Below are positions 34,052-44,908 of a DNA stretch of 64,000 nucleotides, one piece after another (position 1 is the first letter of the stretch; every line of letters begins with the position of its first letter). Under the pieces are notes generated by a model. That model did no database searches, had not been told where the DNA came from, and saw only the letters and a program-made list of their open reading frames with translations. A program made the position numbers and the translations under genes. Source of the stretch: Umbilicaria muhlenbergii (lineage: Eukaryota > Ascomycota > Lecanoromycetes > Umbilicariales > Umbilicariaceae). Where the stretch lies: NCBI GenBank assembly GCA_000611775.1, contig KK106982.1, forward strand, positions 3,934,858 to 3,998,857, read 5' to 3'.

Positions 34052-34785
34052 TATTATTGCACGGACGATAATGAACAACAGATCAACACAAAAAGAGATA
34101 GATTTCTGCACAAGGCCGGAAGAAAATTGATTAAGAATGCGACAGACGAGGAATGCGAAGATCTCCCTCTGGGTTCTTTAATAAGATTCACAACGGCCGT
34201 GGTGGGCATGGGTGGCTGGGAAGGAGAGCATCCGGCCTCTTTTTGACCAAAGCTGGGAAATGGCCGGGAAAACTCAAGGAACGGCTAGAAAACGGCGCGC
34301 ACCGGTGATGAAACATGGTGGGCCAATGACGAGACGGGAATTGGTCCGCATGCGCTCCATTCAAGCTTTCGTCCTTTCCATCATCTGGTGGCGAACGTTG
34401 GCCGTGGGCAACTTAAGATGAGCATGGCAGTTTCGGGGCGTTGCCTTGATTTCCTGGGGGACATGCGGGCTAATCCGCCGCTAGCGTATTGGCTAAGCGC
34501 GACCCCGGATCCCGGCTGTTGATGTTTGCACGCGGGGCCAGGAAACTTTACAAGCAGGTCAACTGGCGTGACTGGTTTCATCGGCCGTCGACGCCAGCAT
34601 AGCACTAGGGCGCCGATTTCCTACTCCGGAGTAGGCGGGGTTTTCTTGGTGAACCACTGGGAAAGCCGGCGAATGTGCGCATCCTCTCTTTGGAGCAGCG
34701 ACGAGTCTGGCACGCACATTGCCTTGAACTTCGACAGCCTCCTTCACATGACTTGCTTCTTCAGAACTCCAGTGTGTATATCTTG
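34052..34785. promoter_or_regulatory. Divergent intergenic region (wall protein / BTB protein)
   Basis: These 734 bases lie between divergent starts. AT-rich sequence just upstream of the wall-protein start (34052-34190) fits its promoter. Nothing else is identifiable. Confidence 0.35.
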
Positions 34786-35481
34786 ATGCCGGTCATGAGC
34801 CACTCTTCCTTCTTCGAGTCGCCAATGGTCGAGGTCACCGTTGGAGACTCGGATGATCGGCGGACCTTTCACGTACATACCGATCTGCTCAAGCAACATT
34901 CGGGATACTTCAACATCTCGTTGAACAGCCAGTTTAAAGAAGGTCGAACGAAGCAGGTCGTGTTGGAAGAAGACAACGTCGATGCCTTCCATCTGTTCGT
35001 GCAGTGGTTATACGACGGAGATTACAGTGTGAAGAAAGCCAGGAGCGTCGAGGATGGTGGCTGCGAGCCGATCTACTATGGATTCCACGCCGAGGCTTAC
35101 GCGTTGGGCAACAAGTTGGTTGCGCCAGAATTCAAGATGCACGTCGTCAAAAAGCTACTGAAAGTCTTGGCACGGTTCGATGAGGTTTCAATAAACACCC
35201 TCCTGGAGATGGTACAGATTGTGTACGCAGGAACCACCGAAGAAGATGGCTTCGACATGCGCTTGGTTCTAGCTACCTATTGCGCAAGCCGTATGGGCAA
35301 AGCCCATCCCAAACAAGGATCTCGCTCGCGCGGTTTCCCCCGGAGTTTCTCGGGAGACGAGCTGGCGGAGCTGGTGCGAACCGACCAAACGTCTTTTCTG
35401 CGCGATGTCTTTCTCCTGATCCCTACGGGACCTCCCTTCTCAGCGAACGATTTGCGAACTGAGCTATACTCGGACATATAA
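34786..35481 (+). CDS. BTB/POZ domain protein
   Basis: The start at 34786 (MPVMSHSSFFESP) gives 231 residues. ATG at 34795 is equally possible. Residues about 14-100 form a fungal BTB domain: VEVTVGDSDDRRTFHVHTDLL, KQHSGYFNISLNSQFKEG, VVLEEDNVDAFHLFVQWLY. This is followed by the helical segment EAYALGNKLVAPEFKMHVVKK typical of the family. BTB domains dimerise and often recruit cullin-3 ubiquitin ligases. Ascomycetes carry dozens of such short BTB-only proteins with unknown targets. No second domain (Kelch, zinc finger, ankyrin) is present. The frame is single-exon. The Arg/Ser-rich patch near residue 180 (SRSRGFPRSFSGDELAELV) could be a loop. Confidence 0.87.
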   Translation: MPVMSHSSFFESPMVEVTVGDSDDRRTFHVHTDLLKQHSGYFNISLNSQFKEGRTKQVVLEEDNVDAFHLFVQWLYDGDYSVKKARSVEDGGCEPIYYGFHAEAYALGNKLVAPEFKMHVVKKLLKVLARFDEVSINTLLEMVQIVYAGTTEEDGFDMRLVLATYCASRMGKAHPKQGSRSRGFPRSFSGDELAELVRTDQTSFLRDVFLLIPTGPPFSANDLRTELYSDI

Positions 35482-36128
35482 GAGTGTCCAAGGGTTGGAT
35501 TTCGGCGTTGGGGGAAGCGCTGAGGTGTAGGCGACCGAGGTCGACTAGGTCATGAGCTCCTGGAAGCAACCGACCTGTCATCCCAGTGGCTCGTGAGCGG
35601 CGAATAGATTTAGCTCACTCGGACATTCACATCTTTTATAGATATGCCGGCGCCCTTCAGAAGATCTCTGCCGCCACAACCTAGGTCACTGCAACTGGTT
35701 GCGTAGCCACGCCTTTCCGTGGACCGAGGATTAAGAATGATCATGGCGGGCTCATCGACCGACTCGCTGAAGGCTTCAACCTGTACTAAACGTGATCTCC
35801 GTTAGCTCTTGGCTACGAAAATGCCTGTGGTACGTAATGGTTGGAAAGAATCTCAGACAGCAGTTGGTACAATTGTGTTATCCACATGACGGTTCAGAAC
35901 AGGTCTGTGTTGTGAATTGTTGCATCATCATAGAAAGGTGAGATAAAGAAAAGCTACAAAACGTACTTGTCTCAGCCATTTGCATGACTTGTGTTTAGCT
36001 TTCCAAGCAGGCCGAAGACCGTTTTGTAACTCTTGCAGAGCTGTTGCATAGACTATATGTTCGTGCGCCAGGCCGCATCGAACGGGCGCCGCACATAGAG
36101 ATATGATAAGGTCGTAAGGGTAGTATAT
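35482..36128. other. Convergent intergenic region
   Basis: It lies between the stops of the BTB gene and the phosphatase gene. There is no open frame with family signal and no repeat that I can see. Confidence 0.5.
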
Positions 36129-37113
36129 TCAGCCAACCTTTCTCTTTTTGAAAAAAGACTCGATCGACTTCTGGCCCTCATCGAACTTAGAGCTCCCGAC
36201 TCCGCCACCTGTACGCTTTAGGCCTTTGAGGTGCTCCTTGCCATTGACTGTTTTGATCACCATATCTTTTTCCATGGACATGGCAGATATTGCAGAACCC
36301 GAGTGCTGCTTCTCGGGTGTCTTGTCTACGGTTCCATCAACGTCGTCGGAAGCGGGCGTGGGCAAATGGCGATCCTTCGTCACCTCACGTGGTCGAATAT
36401 CCAATTCCAAGTATCCCGTGTTGGACCAACCCCCAAGGTATTCCAAAGGAGTGACCCCTCCACCACCGACAGATAGGCCCGGAGCGACGCTTACTGTTTG
36501 AGCGGCGAAGCGCTTGAGAAAGCATCTCCATAGTACCGACAGGATTATACCATGCGAGACAACGGCGATAACCTCCTCAAGCTTCAGGGTCTCACCCTGG
36601 AGTATTGGTAGCAGCTGTTCGTCAAGAAATGTATCCATCCGCAACGCCATGGACTCTTTGGACTCTACATCCTTAAAGTCTGGATCGGCTTGATGCTGCT
36701 CTCGATGGACATCCTTGCCGGTCTTGTTCGTACCTCGAGTACGGGCGTAGAACGGCTTTCCCTCGTAGAAACCAAAGTCTTGTTCCCTCAACAACGGTAA
36801 CTGGGTGACCTCAAGTGCACGATCCGCCGAGTCAACTTCTAACTCGACCTGTGCGAGATGTATTGCTTCAGCCGTCTTAGATGCTCGTTGTAGATCCGAA
36901 GAGAAGATGCGGGTAAACCGTAAGCCAGCCTTTGCAAAGTGCTGTCCCAGTCGAGTAGCTTGCAAGGATCCATGTATAGTCAGTGCTGAGTCCTTGACGC
37001 CGGCACTAGGTCATATCAGCATGATGTTTCTGCGAAGAACAAGGAGAGTTCTCTTACTAGACTTGAGCCACGTTGTCGACCGTCTCGCCATGTCGTACAA
37101 GGAAAAGCTTCAT
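36129..37113 (-). CDS. Phosphoglycerate-mutase-like histidine phosphatase with C-terminal PIP box
   Basis: Exon 1 (37113-37058) reads MKLFLVRHGETVDNVAQVY and is joined by a 52-nt intron (GTAAGA...CCTAG) to exon 2 (37005-36129), giving 310 residues. The histidine-phosphatase superfamily is shown by the RHGE motif (Arg7, His8, Glu10, with His8 the phospho-acceptor), FSSDLQRASKTAEAI, LREQDFGFYEGKPF and the second histidine in AVVSHGI (His170). The superfamily includes phosphoglycerate mutases, fructose-2,6-bisphosphatases and phospho-protein phosphatases, so the substrate is open. After residue 240 the chain is disordered and ends QKSIESFFKKRKVG. QKSIESFF fits the PCNA-binding PIP box (Q-x-x-I-x-x-F-F) and the basic tail could serve as a nuclear signal. 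That suggests a nuclear, replication- or repair-linked phosphatase. The fold is certain; the role is inferred. Confidence 0.9.
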
Positions 37114-38739
37114 GACGCCTTTTGTGCCCGGCTCAGGCACAGAGTTCAAGGCATTGCAACTCCAAAGATACAGTCACCGTCTCGCATTTCTGCAGATGAG
37201 GATGGTGCAAAGCCGCAACGCGGTACACTCGTTAGTTGTGGAATCGGAGTACGAGAGCAACTTTTCTTGTGTGATGACTTAATTTCGTTTAGTCATGTTT
37301 TAGTCATCCTAGGCTGCGACTGCAACCTCAACCCTACCATGTTCCTTGACTATTCCGTAGATGCAACGCTATGGACCTATGAAAGGCATCTCACTGCGTT
37401 GTGTTTCATCTGACACTAATCTCGTGTTTGCGGAAAAGCGATCGTTTAATGTACGATGTGGATTAATAGTCCTCATACCTTGCCTTAATGTACCTTCTCC
37501 ATATCGCCGCATCACATCACTTCTTCTTTATTTTGGCGTTTCCGAATGACATATTTTTCTGTGTTGTCGTGTCATTTATTTATCTTTTGCTATACATTTC
37601 CATTGATTTGAAGTAAGCGTCCGCATGTTCACATACTATGCCCTACAATGGTAGCTTTACGTTTCCGTGCTACAGTACAAATCTCCTAGCTTTTTCATCA
37701 TTGCCGCCGCTTTGGCAATGCATTGGGTTGCTGATACTCTCAGGCCTGTCACTGAGTGGGGCGCTTCTAGGATTCCCTCTTCACAAGATCATCGATGCGC
37801 TCAGGGCCACAAAATCATGTGTGATGGATGACAGTCCAATGCTCCCCACAGGACACATGTTTTAAAGACCAGAGTACTTCGATTCTAAAAGTTACCCTTA
37901 TAGAAGTAGTACAGCTCTAACATCCACGACGCTTTTTTGGAATCCCTGAGCCCCGAGGATGACAAACGACATCCCTACCTCCTACTACGTCAAACGTGGC
38001 AACCGCAGCTGGTCAATGACGTTGGATTCGACAGGCTCCGTACAGCTCTAGCAGGATCCCGAAGTTCTGTCTCCTCCAATCGGATATTGCCAATATCTCC
38101 AACCGAGTCAGACCTAGGCTCCAAGCGCAAAGGGTGGTCATGTCCTCGCAAGTATTGCTGTGAACTAACAGTCACTTCGGCATTACCACCAAGTAACGCT
38201 ATCTCACTTCTATCTCAACTTCCAACACTGCTAGTCCGGTCTCACCTTCTGCGGGCTCATTTTTGACCCCTGACTCCTTGTACCCTTGACTTGACAGACC
38301 ATAACTCACCACGGGTTTGTTTGAGAAGCCGAAGGCGGTGGAGACTTAAGCTGAAGCTGTGATACCAACCACATTCCACACACCTAGCCATTCGGTGATT
38401 GGGCTCTTGCCTGCCTTTGCGATCTCACCTTCGCCGTGTTGTCTTCGCAGCGGTAAGTCCTCACCTTAATCGCAGCATTCTTCAAATCCCGAAGACCCTC
38501 GGGTAGACGATGGTGATGTTGTGCCTGTCACCCATGCACATCTGGCGGGTATATTCCGACTTGTCATCGTACAACGTTTCACTTCCATTGTCCACCGCGG
38601 TTCGGACTTTCATCCTTTGCCAAGCCCTAGTCATCTTCTTACTGTCAAGGTACCTGCTAACTATTCTGCAATTATGGCAGCCACTATTATCTCACCATAA
38701 ATTATCCACTTGTTAGGGGGACATCCACGTACATACATC
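37114..38739. other. Long intergenic region
   Basis: These 1.6 kb hold no frame with a recognisable family. Short open frames at 37638-37865 and 37937-38266 have no homology that I can name. The part nearest 38740 is presumably promoter for the triple zinc-cluster gene. Confidence 0.5.
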
Positions 38740-40572
38740 ATGGCCTTACAGGGGGAACAATCTTCGTCCCGGCTCCCGTACTCTTCGGGTTGCGATGCCA
38801 ATACAGAAAGATTAAGGCACATTGCTGATTTTTTCCAATCGAAATATAACTTCCGTTCCGCCACACGAGAAACGGTTAGAGATTTGAGCACATGGATAGA
38901 TCAAGACAAGAGTGGTGATTATGACCCTAATTCAAAGATAGCTCAGCCTGAAATCACACCCAAGAGGAAACGAGAACCACCGGCTGGACTCCGGGATGCA
39001 TGCGGGCAGTCCAAGCTGAAAAAGCCCAAGATGAACACTTGGCAGTTTGGGAGACAGAACGGCCAGAGCTTCCCTTTTACCTTCAAGTTCGAGTCGGCTG
39101 TAGGTCGGGCCTTGTTGAGGAAGCTTAGCAAAGCCCCTGACAATTGGCTGTCGCAACCATCTCAAAGTGAAAGTAGCGATCCTTCCATTAGCTGGTGGTC
39201 TGCTACTGGTGGTTCGTTTGAGACGGATGGCACATCGCGCACTTCCCAGCCTTACAGTCTTCGCAAGCAACCAAGAAGCCAATTCGGAAGACCTTCGCAC
39301 CGCTTTGACGACCGCGCCAGTCAGACCATTCCAGGCTTCGACGAGATTACCTTAGGACATCCTGCGGCAAGGGGCTGCAAAGGATGTCTTGAACTTGGAA
39401 TCCAATGCACACTTCTCAAGGAGGGCTATACGTATCCGTGTGTAGACTGTGTGGAAGATGAGATCGAATGCGAGCTCATTCTGCCACCTCTGAAGAAGCG
39501 ACCCTGCGAAAGCTGCCGTCGGCGCAAGATTGTCTGTTCCTATCGCGAGGGTGGGGACCACAGTCTTCCATGTCAGCAGTGCATAGACTCAAACCTCAAT
39601 TGCATCGCAGGTCCGCTGACCGGCAGGACTAGAACTGGGCCTTGCTTAGATCAAGATCTCAGTGCGAAATCACGATTTGTGTCCACCGCCCAGAGGCCCT
39701 TCATCACCTGTACCCAATGTCGACAAGCTAAGCGATGGTGTTCCCTTAAGAGCAAGGATCAAGAGGCACCTTGTAAACACTGCAAGTCGGCTGGGATTGA
39801 CTGTACATTTGAAAGATTACCGGATAAGCCGAAGAAGACCAGGAAGGTGAGTGCAAAGAGAGCGAAACGTTTGAAGCAGATCCGGACTCCGATCGTTAGC
39901 GGCGGAGCGCCTAGGACCAAAGTTATCAAGACCCGATATGCACATCCCATTACTTTCAATTACCTACCTCCCGAGGATAACGAAGACGACCCAGTACCTT
40001 GCGATTGGTGTAAGAGTGTGGCCTTCGGTCTCCTCGGCCTTGATGAGGTCGAGGTGGAGGTTATTGATCACAGTGCTGGCCAGGGCTATATCGAAGTGAG
40101 CGGTGGCCATACCGGAAGGGGCAAAAGTCCGAGTCGAATGTGTCCCGATTGCACCATGGAAAGACTTCAAATCTCTGGATGTAAGACACATGATATCCAA
40201 CCGATTCAGGGCCTAGATCCTGATAACTTTGACTTCGATGCGGCGATTGAGTACCTTTTACAGCCAGACGCTGGATCCTCTCCATATAGATACTGCTCCG
40301 TGTGCCCTGGTCCTGCATTTCTGGAGTGCTGCAAGCCTAATCCATTGGGTATGTTCGCGGATAAGGAGGACCTGGATTCGTCTGGTGCAGTGGGATGTAG
40401 ATTACTTCTTTGCGAAACTTGTGCTGTTTCACTTGTTGAAGAACATGACGGTAGTTTGGAGAGCCTCGTTGCAGCACTTGAGATGGATGGCGGACAGTTT
40501 GGTATGAGAGCCGACGTCAAGTTTCTTCTGGAAAGTGGTGAGCTATTGCAGCGTGTTACTGCAGGCGGGTAA
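38740..40572 (+). CDS. Protein with three tandem Zn2Cys6-type motifs and a C-terminal Cys-rich domain
   Basis: The single-exon frame starts at the first ATG (MALQGEQSSS) and gives 610 residues. Three cysteine motifs follow each other, each with the spacing C-x2-C-x6-C-x10/11-C-x2-C-x6-C: about 212-245 (CKGCLELGIQC...CVDCVEDEIEC), 254-288 (CESCRRRKIVC...CQQCIDSNLNC) and 323-356 (CTQCRQAKRWC...CKHCKSAGIDC). This is the fungal Zn2Cys6 spacing, but classical regulators have one copy at the N terminus and a fungal-specific regulatory domain, which is missing here. A basic stretch (KPKKTRKVSAKRAKRLKQ) follows motif three. Residues about 410-600 add further Cys pairs (CDWC, CPDC, CSVC, CETC), probably another zinc fold. 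The N terminus has a nuclear-signal-like PKRKREPP. It is likely nuclear; DNA binding is plausible for motifs two and three, less so for the first, which is acidic. Confidence 0.85.
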   Translation: MALQGEQSSSRLPYSSGCDANTERLRHIADFFQSKYNFRSATRETVRDLSTWIDQDKSGDYDPNSKIAQPEITPKRKREPPAGLRDACGQSKLKKPKMNTWQFGRQNGQSFPFTFKFESAVGRALLRKLSKAPDNWLSQPSQSESSDPSISWWSATGGSFETDGTSRTSQPYSLRKQPRSQFGRPSHRFDDRASQTIPGFDEITLGHPAARGCKGCLELGIQCTLLKEGYTYPCVDCVEDEIECELILPPLKKRPCESCRRRKIVCSYREGGDHSLPCQQCIDSNLNCIAGPLTGRTRTGPCLDQDLSAKSRFVSTAQRPFITCTQCRQAKRWCSLKSKDQEAPCKHCKSAGIDCTFERLPDKPKKTRKVSAKRAKRLKQIRTPIVSGGAPRTKVIKTRYAHPITFNYLPPEDNEDDPVPCDWCKSVAFGLLGLDEVEVEVIDHSAGQGYIEVSGGHTGRGKSPSRMCPDCTMERLQISGCKTHDIQPIQGLDPDNFDFDAAIEYLLQPDAGSSPYRYCSVCPGPAFLECCKPNPLGMFADKEDLDSSGAVGCRLLLCETCAVSLVEEHDGSLESLVAALEMDGGQFGMRADVKFLLESGELLQRVTAGG

Positions 40573-41062
40573 TTATCATCACTGGCTCCCTATCCGATCT
40601 CTCTATCCACTTGCACCACTTGATGGTTTCCGATGGGGGTGTCTATGTGATTCGAAACACCTTTCGCAGTTGGTCCGCATTTGTTTCTCTATGCTCTCTG
40701 CTGTATCGCGTTCCTGCAGCGGTGTTTGGGCAGGCATTCGAAGAAGTCCCTTGAACCGTCTTCCAAGAGCTACATGGCCACCTAAGTCCATGCAAAAGCG
40801 CACCTACACTTCACCATTTCATTCACCTCTCCTGTCCGCTGTGGCGCCTGTTCCATCATGGCAAACTACCAGATATGACTCATGGCCATTCATTCGGCCT
40901 CAAAACCACCAGAAACTTGTCATATATAGCTGTGACCACATCAGTGCCCGTCAAAGTCTCTAATGTCTACCGCTGTGCTCTCAACACTATCTGCACTTTA
41001 CCTCTGGACATGCACCGCGCACAAGCAAACCATAAAGCTTTTCCCAACGAAGCCCTACCACC
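40573..41062. other. Intergenic region
   Basis: These 490 bases lie between two plus-strand genes. No gene is supported. It must hold the terminator of the zinc-motif gene and the promoter of the next gene. Confidence 0.45.
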
Positions 41063-42576
41063 ATGTGCCGCTGGTGCCGCAAACTCGAACCCATCCTCGC
41101 CCGCGAATCCTACGTACCTGCCCCCTCCCTTCTCCCCTTTCCCCAACCAGCCAACTAACCCTACCACCACCACAGCCCTTCCCCCTCCGCCCCCTAACCC
41201 CCCACCTCCACGCCCTCCACTCGGCCGCCTCCCACCGCCTCGGCATCTTCTACCGTAACCGACTCATGATCATGGAGGACCTCCTTCTTCTCGTCCAGCC
41301 GCTGGAGAGGTGGCATCTCGATATGGGACTCGGGGAGGAGGTGAGGGATGAGATTACTTATTTGAGGAGGGGGTTGGAGAGGCATCCAGGGGAAAGGGAT
41401 GAGGTGAGGGGGTGGGCGGCGGTTGGGTGGGGGAAGGGGAGGAAAGGGAAGGGGACGGAGGCTGTGGGGAATGGCAGGGGGGAAGAGGGAGAGGGAGAGG
41501 AAGAGGGAGAGGGAGAGGGAGAGGGAGAGGGAGGGGAGGAGGGGAGTGAGGTTGGCAGCGAGAGGAGTAGAAGCGCTGTGCTTAGTGGGCGTGGGCGCCA
41601 TGACGACGATGAGGACGATGGAGGAGATGGAGAAAGAAGTGCACGCGCCCATGACGACGCGGAAGCAGAACCCCACGCTACCGAACAACCATCCACTCAT
41701 ACTCCCCACGACGAGCCCGACGAAGACGGCACCCCTCCCACCGCCGCACCCTCCTCCGCCCACGCCTCCGAGCCTGGACCAGCCACCGCGCCCAACCACA
41801 ACGTCCACACCCCTCCCCGCACCCCCAACCCTACCGCCAACAAGAACCCCAAAACCCCAACCCCGCTCCCCCGCTTCAAGATCCGCAACCCCTGGCGCGC
41901 CTACCTCGAACACTTGGTCGCCGCCAAAGTGCTCGAGCATCAGGAATGGCAGAAACAGGCCGGTGCGGGAGCCGGGGCCGTATCCCTCGGCGGCCCTGCC
42001 ACTCATGCCAGCGGTGATGGAGGAGGAGAGGAAGGTCCGCTTCGTGCTGGGCCCGCAACCGAAGAAGGCGATGGGGCGAATCGCCACCCTCCACGGCTGT
42101 ATCGGAAGGGAAAGAAACGCACCGCCCTCGTCGCGTGGCTGAAAGCGAAGACGGCGCTGGAGCCGCCGGCGGGGAAGGGGAAGGCTGGGAGGGGTAAGGG
42201 GACTGTGAGGTGGATGGGGATGGAAGGGAAGGGGAAGGAGGAGGGGCGGTATATTAACGGCCCGAGGGCGGTGGAGAGTGTGGCGACTAGCGGGCGCGGG
42301 AGTGGGAGTGTGCGGTCGGGTGGTGGGTCTGGGTATGGGAGTGTCCAGTCCGGCGATGATGGGGATGAGGAGGATGAGGATGATCTTTATGGTGGGTCCG
42401 TTGCTGCTGGTAGACATGGAGGTGGGGGTGCGCTGAGGGATGGGCATGGGCATGGGCATGGAGATGTGGATGGAGATGGGGATGGAGATGAAGATGGAGA
42501 TGGGGATGGGGACGAGCATGAGCATGAGCATGAGCATGCAGAGGGAAATGCCGATCACGGGGACACTAACCACTAA
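41063..42576 (+). CDS. Low-complexity acidic protein, two exons, hypothetical
   Basis: Exon 1 (41063-41113) reads MCRWCRKLEPILARESY. A 62-nt intron (GTACCT...CTAACC...CACAG) leads in phase 0 to exon 2 (41176-42576). The joined protein has about 483 residues. Two stretches look like folded protein: HLHALHSAASHRLGIFYRNR with EDLLLLVQPLERWHLDMGLG just after it, and FKIRNPWRAYLEHLVAAKVL. Between and after them lie Glu/Gly, Pro/Thr and Asp/Gly repeats, ending in alternating DGDGDG and EHEHEH runs encoded by GAGATG- and GAGCAT-type microsatellites. The opposite strand is open for 484 codons because of the same composition. The short CxxC at the start is the only motif. Function unknown. Confidence 0.55.
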
Positions 42577-43470
42577 CCGGCCATGAGCACGAGCACACGC
42601 ACGGGGGAGAAGATTGAAACCGAGTTGATCAAGAGAAGAAAGCCACACTCAAACCCCCCACCCCCATCCACTGCGCTCGCAAATCCCAGTCTCATGTCAC
42701 CACTACAAGGCTACCTTATTTATCATACGCAGGCGCTTGCGGAAGTGAGAAAGTAGGAGGCTAGGGTTAGAGCCTAACCTAGTCGAACCGAAGCTCGTAT
42801 TCTCTTCTCCAGCTTTTTCTCGAAAAGTCCATCGGGGACGACGCGTGACTCTGCCGTGAGGAAGCAAACCCACGTCTTCGCCACTGCGATGCACACCTCT
42901 CCGCCATCTCCATCCTCGAGACGGGTTCTCTACCAACTCTCGGTTGAGGAGGCCCCAAAACTCCTCCATCTTGTTTCCTCGTCAGACGGTCGGTTTTTAC
43001 TGATACCTTCTCCGCTCAGGGCCTGTTTTGCACATGTGATCACCGATGACACACACAGCAATCTACAGTGGTCATGATAGCTAAAGTTTGCTTCTTTGTT
43101 CTCTCTAACAGTTCTGAAGCGATTCATACAATGGATTTGTACTCCACATCTGACAACCGTCCCGGCCCTCTCTGATGCCGAGACCGAGACCGATACCTCC
43201 GGCGCCGTCGCAAATGCTGCCAAGCACCGCACCGTCCCGCACCGCCCCGCCGAGCCACCGACGCTCTATGCAAACGACCGTACCCGCGATCAACGCCCGA
43301 TCTTCATGCCCCGCATCATCCGCCGCACGAGCACGGAGCTCACGAACTCATACCCCGCCCATTCTCCCACTCCATCCCCCTCCCTTTCCGTCTCCATCTC
43401 TTCCCCTCCTCACCATTTCCCATCTCTTCCCCTCCTCACCATTTCCCATCCCCCCCTTTCTCCCCCCCCC
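42577..43470. other. Intergenic region with C/T-rich low complexity
   Basis: It holds the 3-prime ends of the low-complexity gene and the PFK-2 gene. A 26-bp unit (CATCTCTTCCCCTCCTCACC at its start) is duplicated head to tail at 43395-43446. Frames across 43096-43477 are low-complexity and I do not support them. Confidence 0.55.
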
Positions 43471-44908
43471 CTACTGATGTCTCGCCGAACTCCCCTTCTC
43501 CCGCCACGTACTCACCGCCGGAATATTGCCCTTAAACCTTTCCTCCTGCGTCGAATACGCCCTCGGCGTCAGCTTAATCAGCGTATGCAGCGGCACCTCC
43601 ATCCACGGGCTCTTCTCCTGCGGCACGTTCATGTAGTACGCGTAAATACACCTCAGCACGGCCTGATGCGTCACGATGATGATGTTCTCGCTGCGCTCCA
43701 GCTCCATGATGATGGGCTCGAGGCGGATCACCACGTCGCGGTAGGACTCGCCGCCGCGGTAGCGGTAGTTGTATTTGTCGTCGTCGCGCGCCTGGAAGTC
43801 TTCCGGGTAGCGCTCTTCGATTTCTTGGTAGGTGAGGCCGTCACAGACGCCGCTGTCGAGTTCGTCCAGCGCTTTCCACTCTAGCTTCGTGTAGCCTTTG
43901 GGCGAGGCGGCGAGGAAGCGAGCGGTTTGGATCGTGCGTTTGAGCGTGCTCGTCCAGATCGTTAGGTGCCGGTCGTCACCGACGGATTGCGCGACCAGTT
44001 CGGGCAGTTTGCGCGCGTACAGCTCGCCCCGGGGGGAAATGTCGGCGTCGCCGCCGATGCGGCCGGCTAGGTTGTATTCGGATTCGCCGTGCTGGAGGTG
44101 GTTAGTATGCGGGGTTTAGGGTGGGAGACGGGAGGGGGATACGGACTCGAGAGAGCCAGATGGAGCGTGGTCTTATATGCAGATTCATCAGGTAGTATAC
44201 TACTCGGCTTTGCAGATAGTCTTTGATCTGGTTGATGATGACTTGTCTCCCAACGTTTATGAGTTTGACGTAGGTGAGATCTTTTTCGTCTTCGTCAATC
44301 GTTTGATAGACTTTCTCGTAATTACGAATACGATTTCGGAAATCCTGCGCAGCCACCTCCGGATCCTGACCCTTATAATCTGGCGACGTCGTCTTGACTT
44401 CGAGAATATTGCTCATGATGAGATCTTCGTCGTCACACTTGGATTCCACATACAGCGTCTGGATGTTGTTTGCTGCACAACGCTCATTGACCCAACGCCG
44501 GCGGGACTTGACCGAGTTTGTGGCGTCCAATATCGCTACCACACCCTTTTGACTATCGAACCACTTTATCATATCTGCAACGGCAGCTTCGGCAGCTGCG
44601 TGACGGAGGCGTTCTCCTTCCGGGTTCTTCGTGTCAAAGAAGTCTGCGGTAGGTTGAGGGGTATCATGGCGGCGGTAGGTGCCGACGTTGAAAGCCTTTG
44701 CGGAGATGGAAAGCCAGCTGAGATAGCGGACGACTAGATGGGCGAGGTGGTCAGATAATGTTCTACCCTGGCAGGCTTGGGAATGGAGCCCACCTTTTTG
44801 GGCGATCAGACTCTTGCCACGAGCGGGCAGGCCGACCATAACAACGCAGATGCGCGTATCTTCGACCTGGACTCCTCCTCCATTAGTTTTCCTGTAATAG
44901 CTAGGCAT
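43471..44908 (-). CDS. 6-phosphofructo-2-kinase / fructose-2,6-bisphosphatase
   Basis: Exons are 44908-44794, 44733-44147 and 44091-43471, with introns of 60 and 55 nt, giving 440 residues. The kinase half has the Walker A motif GLPARGKS (26-33), NVGTYRR, the substrate region ADFFDTKNPEGERLR and DATNSVKSRRRWV. The phosphatase half begins SRHGESEYN, with His235 as the phospho-acceptor encoded by the first codon of exon 3. It continues with DSGVCDGLTYQEIEERYP, YRYRGGESYRDVV and the second histidine in VTHQAV (His376). All key residues of both activities are present, so the enzyme should make and remove fructose-2,6-bisphosphate, the signal that switches between glycolysis and gluconeogenesis in the cytosol. 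Many fungal relatives have a longer regulatory N terminus. Here it is only about 18 residues, so an upstream exon cannot be excluded. Confidence 0.96.

Noticed and set aside
41194-42648. 484-codon antisense frame opposite the acidic low-complexity gene
   Set aside because: It is open only because GGA/GAT-type repeats lack stops in several frames. It has no motif, and the plus strand has natural protein segments and a good intron.
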